DNA from: JAFDVL01 sp043736395
GTDB lineage: Bacteria; Acidobacteriota; Blastocatellia; RBC074
Direction: 5' to 3'
DNA length: 14,916 bases
Assembly: GCA_043736395.1 (NCBI GenBank)
Contig: JAYTCQ010000392.1
Span: forward strand, 1 to 14,916
Under the pieces are notes generated by a model, which was not told the DNA's origin, made no database searches, and saw nothing but the letters and a program-made list of their open reading frames with translations. Numbering within the stretch: the stretch's first letter is position 1; each line of letters opens with the position of its first letter. The position numbers and the translations under genes were made by a program. This document shows, piece by piece, positions 1 to 6,315 of the stretch.

Positions 1-19
1 GCCCTTACTTCGTGCGGGC
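1..19 (-). terminator. Possible terminator hairpin after the symporter gene, at the window edge
   Basis: GCCC at the outer edge pairs with GGGC around a short TTC loop, with AC/GT next to the loop and one mismatch in the stem. It lies 11 bases past the stop of the symporter gene. Any T-run that would make it a Rho-independent terminator falls outside the window, so this is only a candidate. Confidence 0.3.
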
Positions 20-30
20 TTCTGCATTTT

Positions 31-1329
31 TTAGTGGAGCTTAATTTCTGAAGCATCAATCGGCGTCACTACATCATTGCCAGCGTCATTGAATTCACCT
101 TCCCAACGCGCAACGACGGCAGTTGCGAGGCAGTTGCCAATCACGTTCGTCGCTGTGCGCGCCATGTCCATGAATTCATCTACGCCGAGGATCAGCGCGA
201 TGCCTTCGAGTGGTAATCCGAATTGTGCGAGTGTCCCTGCCAGCACAACCAACGAAGCACGTGGCACGGCGGCGATGCCTTTTGTCGAAAGCATCAATGT
301 CAACAACATCGAAACCTGCTGTCCGATTGTCAATTGAACGTTGGCGGCCTGGGCAACGAAAACTGCGGCAAGCGAAAGATACAACGTGGAGCCGTCAAGA
401 TTGAAGCTATAACCAAGCGGTAAAATAAAGCTCACGATGCGGCGCGGTACGCCTAATCGCTCCATATTTTCTAACGCTTTTGGAAACGCGGATTCGCTTG
501 AAGTCGTCACAAAAGCGAGTGTCGCGGGTTCGCGTACCAGTTGAATAAATCGCTTAATTGGCAAGCGAATCAATAACGCGACCGGAAGCAAAACAATCAA
601 AATAAATACTGCGAGCGCACCGTAAAGCGTCAAAATTAATTTGCCCAAATTCCACAAGACGCCCAAGCCTTTATTGCCGACGGTCACGGCGATGGCTGCG
701 CCCACACCCCACGGCGCGAACTTCATTACCATTGCCGTGAATTTAAACATCGCTTCGGACAACGATTCACAAAACTGAACCATCGGTTTTGCTTTTTCAC
801 CGATACCTGCGAGAGCGACAGCAAAGAGCAAGCTGAAGGCGACGATTTGCAGCACATCGTTTTCCGCCATGGATTTAATAATGCTGGTCGGAAAGACATT
901 GACGATGTGATCCTGCGGCGTCATTTTGCCTGCGCGCGCGGCGATTTCTTTGGCTTCGGCACTTTGTTCACTGGGCAAATTTACGCCCAAGCCAGGCTTC
1001 GTAATATTCACGGCAACCAATCCAATCACTAATGCCAGCAGTGTCGCAAAGGTGAAATACGCCATCGCTTTCACGCCGATGCGTCCAACTTTTTTCATGT
1101 CGCCTGCACCTGCGATGCCGACAACTAACGTCGAAAAAATCAGTGGGGCGATGATGACTTTGATGAGGCTCAGGAAGATGCGACTAAGCACGCGTACCCA
1201 TTGAATGGCGATCTCTTTCGCGTGCGGATCAGTATCAAAAAATTGATGAATCAGCCAACCTACAAAAATACCAATTCCGAGACCAATGAAAATTTGATGC
1301 GTGAGCGTGAGTTTGAATTTATTTGACAT
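31..1329 (-). CDS. Dicarboxylate/amino acid:cation symporter (DAACS family, GltP/DctA-like)
   Basis: This 432-residue inner-membrane protein belongs to the glutamate-transporter fold family (GltPh, GltP, DctA). It takes up a dicarboxylate or acidic amino acid with H+ or Na+. Visible landmarks are the first re-entrant hairpin serine motif TSSES (276-280), the TM7 NLDGST motif (310-315) corresponding to NMDGT, the second hairpin KGIAAVP (350-356), and the TM8 binding segment with D384, D388, R391, T392 and N395 (DMARTATNVIGN). The arginine followed by threonine resembles aspartate/glutamate carriers more than DctA, but substrate cannot be settled from sequence. Length is normal for the family. 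The ATG at 1329 gives the expected start of TM1. No Shine-Dalgarno is visible: the six bases before the ATG are immediately preceded by an inverted repeat. It is last in the lpdA-sucB-lipB direction and may be co-transcribed with lipB. Confidence 0.93.
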   Translation of the reverse strand: MSNKFKLTLTHQIFIGLGIGIFVGWLIHQFFDTDPHAKEIAIQWVRVLSRIFLSLIKVIIAPLIFSTLVVGIAGAGDMKKVGRIGVKAMAYFTFATLLALVIGLVAVNITKPGLGVNLPSEQSAEAKEIAARAGKMTPQDHIVNVFPTSIIKSMAENDVLQIVAFSLLFAVALAGIGEKAKPMVQFCESLSEAMFKFTAMVMKFAPWGVGAAIAVTVGNKGLGVLWNLGKLILTLYGALAVFILIVLLPVALLIRLPIKRFIQLVREPATLAFVTTSSESAFPKALENMERLGVPRRIVSFILPLGYSFNLDGSTLYLSLAAVFVAQAANVQLTIGQQVSMLLTLMLSTKGIAAVPRASLVVLAGTLAQFGLPLEGIALILGVDEFMDMARTATNVIGNCLATAVVARWEGEFNDAGNDVVTPIDASEIKLH

Positions 1330-1335
1330 AGGAAA

Positions 1336-1439
1336 AGATGCTGGATTTTAGATGCTGGATGCTAGATGGCACGTGGCGGAGCAGATCGGTTTTACCCAAT
1401 ATCTAACATCCAACATCTAGCATCTTTTATCCAGCATCT
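1336..1439. repeat. Inverted repeat built from 7-bp units (GATGYTR), between lipB and the symporter gene
   Basis: The left arm (1336-1367) reads as four heptamers plus GAT: GATGCTG, GATTTTA, GATGCTG, GATGCTA. The right arm (1401-1439), read on the minus strand, is five heptamers plus GAT: GATGCTG, GATAAAA, GATGCTA, GATGTTG, GATGTTA. The arms pair with mostly Watson-Crick or G-U pairs around a 33-base loop. The right arm overlaps the 3' end of lipB and provides its stop codon. The left arm ends six bases from the symporter start codon. Confidence 0.85.
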
Positions 1440-2076
1440 GTCTTTCAAATACTTCGCCAAAATGCTTGGCAGCAATTTCGGCAACGGTTGCGATTTCGAT
1501 TTTAGTTTCGAGAATTTTCTCGAGTGACGTGACGCCGTGTCCCTGAATTCCGCACGGGACAATCAGATCAAAATATTCAAGGTTAGTTGTGATATTAAAG
1601 GCAAATCCATGCATTGTGACCCAGCGCGAAAGACGAATGCCAATTGCTGCCAATTTGTCATTGCCGACCCAGACGCCTACATGTTCGCCTCCACGCGGTT
1701 CGGCTTCGACTCCGAAATCGTGGGCGGTTCGCACTAAAACTTCTTGAATATTTCTGACGTAACGACGCACGTCTTGCGCGTCAGGAGCTAAGCTGATGAT
1801 GGGGTAACCGACGAGCTGCCCTGGCCCGTGATAAGTAACATCGCCGCCGCGTCCCGTTTCAAATAATTCAATCTTCTTTTCGGTTCGCGTTTGTTCGTCT
1901 ACCAAAATATTGGCGCGATTGGCGGCGCGTCCTAGTGTAATTACGTGAGGATGTTCAAGCAAGAGCAGCGTATCAGAAATTTCATTTCGCTTGCGGGAAT
2001 CATGCAAGGATTGCTGTAACGCTAAGGCTTCAGCGTAGGGAGTGCGTCCAAGATAACGATATTCGCAAACTCGCAT
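1417..2076 (-). CDS. lipB: Octanoyltransferase LipB (lipoyl(octanoyl)-[ACP] protein transferase)
   Basis: Cytosolic enzyme moving an octanoyl group from acyl carrier protein to the lipoyl-domain lysine of 2-oxoacid dehydrogenase E2 and GcvH. LipA, not in this window, then inserts sulfur. The family signature RGGDVTYHGPGQ is at 76-87, the catalytic lysine is K141 in KLAAIGIRLSRW followed by MHGFAFN, and the catalytic cysteine is C175 in VPCGIQGHGVTSLE. The 219-residue length is typical. The gene sits directly after the sucB-like E2 gene, whose two lipoyl domains are its probable substrates. The start ATG at 2076 fits the family N-terminus, yet no Shine-Dalgarno lies upstream; TAATAT at 2083-2088 could be a -10 box giving a leaderless transcript. 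The last residues (QMLDKRC) and the stop are encoded by an intergenic heptamer repeat, so the C-terminus seems to have been altered by that repeat. Confidence 0.96.
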   Translation of the reverse strand: MRVCEYRYLGRTPYAEALALQQSLHDSRKRNEISDTLLLLEHPHVITLGRAANRANILVDEQTRTEKKIELFETGRGGDVTYHGPGQLVGYPIISLAPDAQDVRRYVRNIQEVLVRTAHDFGVEAEPRGGEHVGVWVGNDKLAAIGIRLSRWVTMHGFAFNITTNLEYFDLIVPCGIQGHGVTSLEKILETKIEIATVAEIAAKHFGEVFERQMLDKRC

Positions 2077-2112
2077 TACACAATATTACAGGAGCGCAAG
2101 CGCAACAAAAGT

Positions 2113-2155
2113 TTTCGCCGGACAATTCCATAAAGCAATGGAACGCCCGGCGAAA
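2113..2155 (-). terminator. Strong hairpin between sucB and lipB, possible terminator
   Basis: TTTCGCCGG (2113-2121) pairs perfectly with CCGGCGAAA (2147-2155). A second inner stem, TTCCAT (2126-2131) with ATGGAA (2138-2143), closes a 6-base loop. On the minus strand it lies 18 bases after the sucB stop and is followed by AACTTTTGTTG, a short imperfect T-tract. It could end or attenuate the lpdA-sucB transcript before lipB, or act as a 3' stabiliser. Confidence 0.6.
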
Positions 2156-2173
2156 TGGAGATTGATTTAAACT

Positions 2174-3844
2174 TTATACCAACGCTGAAAAATCTGTCGT
2201 CTCCAAAGTCGTTCTCATCAACGCCAGGAATTGATCACCGATGGCTCCATCAATAATGCGATGATCGAACGACAGGCTCAACACACCGATATGACGAATA
2301 GCAATGACTTCACCATCAGGCGTATCCATTACCCAGGCGCGTTTGTGAATTCCGCCTACGCCGAGAATGGCCACCTGCGGCTGATTAATTACTGGAGTCG
2401 CTGTTAATCCACCGTACAAACCAAAATTCGTGATGGAGAAAGTTCCACCAGAGACTTCATCCGGCTTGAGCTGTTTGCCGCGAGCGCGACCCGCCAGATC
2501 ATTTGTAGCGCGAGCCAGACCCAGCAGATTCATCGAATCCGCCTGCTTGATAACTGGAACAATTAATCCCCAGTCAAGGGCGACTGCGATGCCAATATTG
2601 ATGTCTTGCTTGTACACAATATTGTCGCCGTCAACCGAAGAATTAATCACGGGTAAGGCCTTAATGGCATCAACTGCGGCTTTGATGATAAACGGCATAA
2701 AGGTGAGCTTCGTACCATTTTGCGCTTCGAAATTTTTCTTCACGCGATCACGCAGACGCGCAATGTTAGTGAAATCAACTTCAAAAAATGTCGTCACATG
2801 CGCCGAAGTTTTCTTGCTCAAAATCATGTGATCGGCGATGGACTTGCGCATCTTCGTCATCGGTTCGACCTTGACGCGTTCGCCTGGAGCAAAGACTGGC
2901 GTGGAGGCCGGTGCTTTGGCAGCTGGGGCCGGAGCCGCCGCTGGCGGAGCGGCTGCTGGAGCCGCCGTTGGATTCTGCACAAAATTCAAAATATCTTTTT
3001 TGGTGACGCGACCTGAAATTCCAGTTCCGGCCACCAGCGCAATATTGACGTTTTTATCCGCCGCAATTTTGCGTACGACAGGCGAAGATTTCACACGGCG
3101 AAGTTCTTCAACTGATCCAGCTTTGACCGGAGCCGGAGCCACAGCTGGCGTTGAAGCAACAGGTGCGGGTGCTGCAACTGGCGCAGGTGCTGACGGTGGA
3201 GCGGCGACAGGCACAGGAGCGACACTGGCTCCCGCTTCGCCGATGGTTGCCACTACTGAACTGACAGCAACGGTTTCACCTTCCTGCGCGGCGATGGCGA
3301 GTAAAACTCCCGCCGCCGTCGAAGGAATTTCGGCATCTACTTTATCCGTTGAAATTTCGAATAATGGTTCGTCTTTCTGGACGGTCTCACCGACTTTTTT
3401 CAACCAACGAACAATCGTTCCTTCCGCAATTGATTCACCAAGTTGCGGCATCACAATGCTCGTCACATTTCCACTTGCCGCCACTGGAGCGGGAGTCGTC
3501 GCCGGAGCCTCAACGGGCGCAGGAGCTGCTGCCGCTGGTGGAGGCGGAGTAAAAGGAGCCGGAGCCGCGACAGGCGCAGGTGCAGCAGCTGGAGCAGGCG
3601 CTTCGCCGGATTCACCCAATTGAGCAATCACAGCATTCACATTCACCGTGTCGCCTTCGTTCGCCAGGATAGCGATTAACGTTCCGGCAGCCGTCGAAGG
3701 AATTTCTGCGTCTACTTTGTCGGTCGAAATTTCCAGCAACGGTTCATCACGCTGCACCGTATCTCCAACTTTTTTCAACCATCGCACAATGGTTCCTTCG
3801 GCAATGGATTCGCCAAGCTGTGGCATTACAATATCTGTAGGCAT
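2174..3844 (-). CDS. sucB: Dihydrolipoamide acyltransferase, E2 of a 2-oxoacid dehydrogenase complex (two lipoyl domains)
   Basis: This 556-residue E2 core subunit transfers the acyl group from its lipoyl arm to CoA. Order of domains: lipoyl domain 1 (1-78, lysine K43 in STDKVDAE); Ala/Pro-rich linker; lipoyl domain 2 (127-204, K168 in the same motif); linker; peripheral subunit-binding domain (about 252-288) that docks E1/E3; linker; and catalytic domain (about 325-556) with the HxxxDG active site, H528 and D532, in SFDHRIIDG. A good AGGAGAG ribosome site precedes the ATG at 3844. Lipoyl-domain number and catalytic-domain sequence resemble the 2-oxoglutarate (succinyl) type found in actinobacteria and acidobacteria, but pyruvate or branched-chain specificity cannot be excluded because no E1 gene is in view. 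Lpd (E3) is just upstream and LipB just downstream. The Ala/Pro linkers create long spurious open frames on the opposite strand. Confidence 0.92.
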   Translation of the reverse strand: MPTDIVMPQLGESIAEGTIVRWLKKVGDTVQRDEPLLEISTDKVDAEIPSTAAGTLIAILANEGDTVNVNAVIAQLGESGEAPAPAAAPAPVAAPAPFTPPPPAAAAPAPVEAPATTPAPVAASGNVTSIVMPQLGESIAEGTIVRWLKKVGETVQKDEPLFEISTDKVDAEIPSTAAGVLLAIAAQEGETVAVSSVVATIGEAGASVAPVPVAAPPSAPAPVAAPAPVASTPAVAPAPVKAGSVEELRRVKSSPVVRKIAADKNVNIALVAGTGISGRVTKKDILNFVQNPTAAPAAAPPAAAPAPAAKAPASTPVFAPGERVKVEPMTKMRKSIADHMILSKKTSAHVTTFFEVDFTNIARLRDRVKKNFEAQNGTKLTFMPFIIKAAVDAIKALPVINSSVDGDNIVYKQDINIGIAVALDWGLIVPVIKQADSMNLLGLARATNDLAGRARGKQLKPDEVSGGTFSITNFGLYGGLTATPVINQPQVAILGVGGIHKRAWVMDTPDGEVIAIRHIGVLSLSFDHRIIDGAIGDQFLALMRTTLETTDFSALV

Positions 3845-3860
3845 TTATCTCTCCTGAAGC

Positions 3861-3915
3861 GGTGATTGGTGGCTAGTGGCTGGTGTTTTTTACCAACCAC
3901 TAACTACCAGCCACC
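3861..3915. repeat. Inverted repeat built from 7-bp units (GTGGYTR), between lpdA and sucB
   Basis: Arms of 24 bases (3861-3884 and 3892-3915) surround a GTTTTTT loop. They match at 19 of 24 positions, and three of the other five become G-U pairs in the minus-strand RNA, which is the transcribed strand. The left arm reads GTGATTG, GTGGCTA, GTGGCTG, GTG; the right arm on the minus strand reads GTGGCTG, GTAGTTA, GTGGTTG, GTA. The architecture is the same as the repeat at 1336-1439 with a different first triplet. Confidence 0.85.
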
Positions 3916-3923
3916 ATTTAAAA

Positions 3924-5324
3924 TTACATGTTCAGCGCCATTCCGTGAACGGCTTCGGCGGCTTCCATCATGGATTCAGACAACGTCGGATGCGCGTGCA
4001 TAATGTGTCCTAATTCTTCAGCGGTACATTCTAGTCCCATCGCTACCGAAGCTTCCGCCAGCAAATCTGTCGCGTGCGGGCCGATGATGTGAACGCCGAG
4101 AACTTCATCATATTTGGCATCAGCTACGACTTTGATAAAGCCATCGGTTTCGCCAATAATTTTTGCTTTACCGAGCGCTGAGAACGGGAATTTTCCAACT
4201 TTAACTTCGTAGCCTTTTTCCTTGGCTTTAGCTTCGGTTAGTCCGATACTGCCAATCTCCGGGAAGCAATACGTGCAATTTGGAACCAAGCCGTAATTGA
4301 TCGGATGTGGATTTTTCCCGGCAATATGTTCAGCCGCGACACAGCCTTCTTTCGCTGCAACGTGTGCGAGCCACGGGGTTGGAATGACATCGCCAATCGC
4401 GTACACATTCGGTTCCGCCGTGCGCATAAATTCATCAATCTTGATGTAGCCGCGCTCGACTTCCAACTTCGTACCTTCGACGCCCAAACCATCTGTTACG
4501 GCGCGTCGTCCGGTCGCCACCAGCAAAGTTTCACAGGTAATTTTCCCCTCTTTGCCTTTGCTATCCAGATAAGAAATTTCGACGCTGTCGCCGTTGACCG
4601 TGGCGCCTTGAAAACGCGTGTCGGTCAATATATTAATTTTACGTTTCTTGTAAACGCGGCTGAGTTCTTTGGAAACCTCTTCGTCTTCGATGGGGACGAG
4701 ACGCGGCAATAATTCCATAATCGTGACTTCGCTGCCCATGTGATTAAAGACCGAAGCGAACTCAACACCGACTGCGCCAGCACCGAGCACAACCAATGAT
4801 TTCGGGACTTCGCGGAGTTCCAGCAATTCATCGCTGGTGACAATGCGCGGCGAATTCACTTCCAACCCCGGCAATAAACGCGGAGCCGAACCGGTCGCAA
4901 TAATAATATTTTTGGTGTCAATACTTTCAACTGCGCCTTCAGCGTTGGTGACGTTCACTTTGCCTTTTCCTGCCAGCGATCCGGTTCCTTTAAAAACCGT
5001 AATCTTGTTTTTCTTCATCAGAAAGGCGACGCCTTTGGAGAGCTGATCCACGATTTTATTTTTACGCTGGTAGACGTTTTCGAAGTTGATTTTGAAATCA
5101 CTGACTTCGACGCCAAATTCAGCCGCGTGCTTCATCGTGTCTACGAGTTGCGCCGAGTGCAAATATTGCTTGGTCGGAATACAGCCACGCAACAAACACG
5201 TCCCTCCGAGATTTGGATCGCGCTCCACAATCGCTGTTTTTAATCCTAATTGTGCGGCACGGATCGCAGCGGAATATCCGCCCGGCCCCGCGCCAATAAT
5301 TGTGACATCAAAAATTTCTGCCAT
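3924..5324 (-). CDS. lpdA: Dihydrolipoyl dehydrogenase (E3)
   Basis: FAD-containing disulfide reductase that re-oxidises dihydrolipoyl groups of E2 (and of the glycine cleavage H protein) with NAD+. Visible features: N-terminal FAD motif GAGPGGYSAAIRAAQLG (11-27), redox disulfide C43/C48 in GGTCLLRGCIPTK, the NAD-binding motif VVLGAGAVGVEFASVF near residue 180, the second FAD contact motif VYAIGDVIPTPWLAH near 309, and the C-terminal His-Glu pair H445/E450 in HAHPTLSE at the dimer interface. The 466-residue length is standard. TGAGGATTAC before the ATG at 5324 gives a proper ribosome site. It is the first gene of the minus-strand group and is separated from the E2 gene by a hairpin-forming repeat that could tune E3:E2 expression. 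Confidence 0.97.
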   Translation of the reverse strand: MAEIFDVTIIGAGPGGYSAAIRAAQLGLKTAIVERDPNLGGTCLLRGCIPTKQYLHSAQLVDTMKHAAEFGVEVSDFKINFENVYQRKNKIVDQLSKGVAFLMKKNKITVFKGTGSLAGKGKVNVTNAEGAVESIDTKNIIIATGSAPRLLPGLEVNSPRIVTSDELLELREVPKSLVVLGAGAVGVEFASVFNHMGSEVTIMELLPRLVPIEDEEVSKELSRVYKKRKINILTDTRFQGATVNGDSVEISYLDSKGKEGKITCETLLVATGRRAVTDGLGVEGTKLEVERGYIKIDEFMRTAEPNVYAIGDVIPTPWLAHVAAKEGCVAAEHIAGKNPHPINYGLVPNCTYCFPEIGSIGLTEAKAKEKGYEVKVGKFPFSALGKAKIIGETDGFIKVVADAKYDEVLGVHIIGPHATDLLAEASVAMGLECTAEELGHIMHAHPTLSESMMEAAEAVHGMALNM

Positions 5325-5344
5325 GTAATCCTCAAGCTTTTAAA

Positions 5345-5371
5345 TGAACCGCCCTTGAAGCTAACAGCTTC
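5345..5371 (+). repeat. Dispersed hairpin repeat, copy 1
   Basis: TGAACCGCCCTTGAA leads into the hairpin GAAGCT-AAC-AGCTTC (5357-5371). It matches the copy upstream of fabI (10091-10118) at nearly every position, and the stem differs by one extra G-C pair that is compensated on both sides. CGACTGAAC follows at 5371-5379; the same 9-mer overlaps the start of copy 2. Confidence 0.7.
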
Positions 5372-5392
5372 GACTGAACAACTCAAAAAAAT

Positions 5393-5415
5393 AGCCACGT
5401 CCTGATGGACGGGCT
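5393..5415. repeat. REP-like palindrome with one bulged base
   Basis: AGCC (5393-5396) and CGTCC (5398-5402) pair with GGACG (5407-5411) and GGCT (5412-5415), giving nine perfect base pairs, a single bulged A and a TGAT loop. This shape is typical of bacterial REP palindromes, which are usually multicopy. Only one copy lies in the window. Confidence 0.6.
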
Positions 5416-5546
5416 GCGGTGTAAGTAAGATTTTTAACTAAGAGTCCCATTCGCAAAATAGCGTAAACATTGGTATCGAACCAAACAGTGATGATAATCG
5501 GCGGAGTGCTGCTTTGCAAATGAACTATGGAGATTCTTAAACTCTG

Positions 5547-5571
5547 TTGCAATGCCGGAACCATATTGCAA
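5547..5571. promoter_or_regulatory. Inverted repeat TTGCAAT-N11-ATTGCAA upstream of the toxin-antitoxin promoter
   Basis: Perfect 7-bp arms with 11 bases between them, directly touching the candidate -35 box at 5572. BrnTA-type operons are usually autoregulated by the antitoxin, so this is the obvious candidate operator. No binding data are implied. Confidence 0.4.
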
Positions 5572-5599
5572 TTGTAAATTATTTTGAATCGAATAGAAT
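5572..5599 (+). promoter_or_regulatory. Candidate sigma-70-type promoter of the brnT-like operon
   Basis: TTGTAA (5572-5577) and TAGAAT (5594-5599) are separated by 16 bases and match the -35 and -10 consensus at 4/6 and 5/6 positions. Transcription would begin around 5606, leaving a leader of about 50 bases before the start codon at 5656. Confidence 0.45.
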
Positions 5600-5655
5600 T
5601 AGCTTATGCAAAACGTGGTTCACGCAGGCAGGCTCAGGTCAATGAAGGTGAAGCG

Positions 5656-5940
5656 ATGAACTTTGAATGGCATCCGGCAAAAGCCGAAATCAATTTGGCT
5701 AAACACGGCGTTTCGTTTAAGGAAGCGCAGGAAACTTTTGATGATGAAAACGGAATTGTTTTCCCCGATGAAATTCATTCAGAAGGAGAGTCACGTTTTC
5801 GCCTGCTTGGCGCATCTCAATTGCATTTATTGGTTGTGACCTACACCCTGCGAATGGATGAGAACGGACACGAAATAATCCGGTTAATTTCCGCACGGCA
5901 GGCGGAACGCTGGGAAAAGAGGCAATACTATGAATTCTAA
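5656..5940 (+). CDS. brnT: BrnT-family ribonuclease toxin
   Basis: This 94-residue protein matches the BrnT toxin family (RelE-like fold, ribosome-independent RNase of type II toxin-antitoxin systems). The typical N-terminus FEWHPAKAEINLAKHGVSF (3-21) is followed by ETFDDE (27-32), the region FPDEIHSEGESRF (36-48) and the C-terminal IRLISARQAERWEKRQYYE (75-93), whose ISAR motif is characteristic. I chose the ATG at 5656 rather than the longer frame from 5584, because family members begin with this FEW segment and GAAGGTG lies just upstream. Its stop overlaps the next start by 11 bases, so toxin and antitoxin are translationally coupled in the usual BrnT-BrnA order. Length is normal for the family. 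Confidence 0.88.
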   Translation: MNFEWHPAKAEINLAKHGVSFKEAQETFDDENGIVFPDEIHSEGESRFRLLGASQLHLLVVTYTLRMDENGHEIIRLISARQAERWEKRQYYEF

Positions 5941-6250
5941 AAAAAAGATTGGCGATATTGTTTCGATAGAAGTCACAGAAGAAAATTATCAGGAAGCTCT
6001 TGATAAGGGAATTGCACCGGATGAAATGTTAGCTGTTGGCAAGCATTACGGTGTCAGAGGCGGTTTTGCGTTACGAAAGCAAATCTCCTCCGAAGAATGG
6101 GAACGGGTTCAACGCGGCGAAACTGTCGTTTCTATCCGACCGGATGATGTATTAATCAAGCTCGCGCCGGATGTCTCAGAAGTGTTTACATCATCTGATC
6201 AGGTGAATGAAGTTTTGCGTCAAATTATTCGAGAGAAAAAAGCAGCTTAA
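5930..6250 (+). CDS. Putative antitoxin partner of the BrnT-like toxin (non-canonical BrnA)
   Basis: This 106-residue protein is encoded in the place of the BrnA antitoxin, overlapping the toxin gene by 11 bases, with AAAAGAGG as ribosome site. The C-terminal third, VLIKLAPDVSEVF followed by SSDQVNEVLRQIIREK (about 74-103), has the strand-then-helices look of a ribbon-helix-helix DNA-binding unit and roughly parallels the BrnA C-terminus (V-x-L-R-L-D-P-D-V ... I-N-x-x-L-R). The N-terminal two thirds (IGDIVSIEVTEENYQEALDKG and on) do not resemble the BrnA proteins I know, and the usual tail after the helix is short. Function as antitoxin and autoregulator is inferred mainly from position. Confidence 0.65.
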   Translation: MNSKKKIGDIVSIEVTEENYQEALDKGIAPDEMLAVGKHYGVRGGFALRKQISSEEWERVQRGETVVSIRPDDVLIKLAPDVSEVFTSSDQVNEVLRQIIREKKAA

Positions 6251-6315
6251 TCAAGCTTTGAGAGAAGGAAAACAATTAACGCGAAAGCGAAAAAATCAGC
6301 TAAATTCCGAGCAAA

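Larger units (their letters stand above)
5325..5655. other. 331-bp divergent gap rich in palindromes
   Basis: Between lpdA (minus) and the BrnT-like gene (plus) I see no convincing gene. It holds a hairpin repeat (5345-5371), a REP-like palindrome (5393-5415), a short inverted repeat TTGGT-N5-ACCAA (5470-5484), a larger inverted repeat TTGCAAT-N11-ATTGCAA (5547-5571) and a promoter-like pair (5572-5599). The 67-codon minus-strand frame at 5361-5564 runs through these palindromes and looks spurious. Confidence 0.6.

Noticed and set aside
1336..1439. CRISPR array or IS ends
   Set aside because: The 7-bp units are contiguous without spacers, the two arms are inverted, and no transposase or cas gene is nearby.
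2838..3623. Long plus-strand open frame (261 codons) opposite the E2 gene, rich in Ala and Gly
   Set aside because: It mirrors the Ala/Pro-rich linkers and lipoyl domains of the E2 gene; low-complexity antisense frame with no ribosome site or family likeness.
5361..5564. 67-codon minus-strand frame upstream of lpdA
   Set aside because: It reads through the REP-like palindrome and the hairpin repeat, and has no ribosome site or recognisable domain.
6251..6315. Rho-independent terminator after the antitoxin or the tRNA
   Set aside because: Only 3-bp stems near AAAAAA/TTTTTT runs are present; too weak to call.
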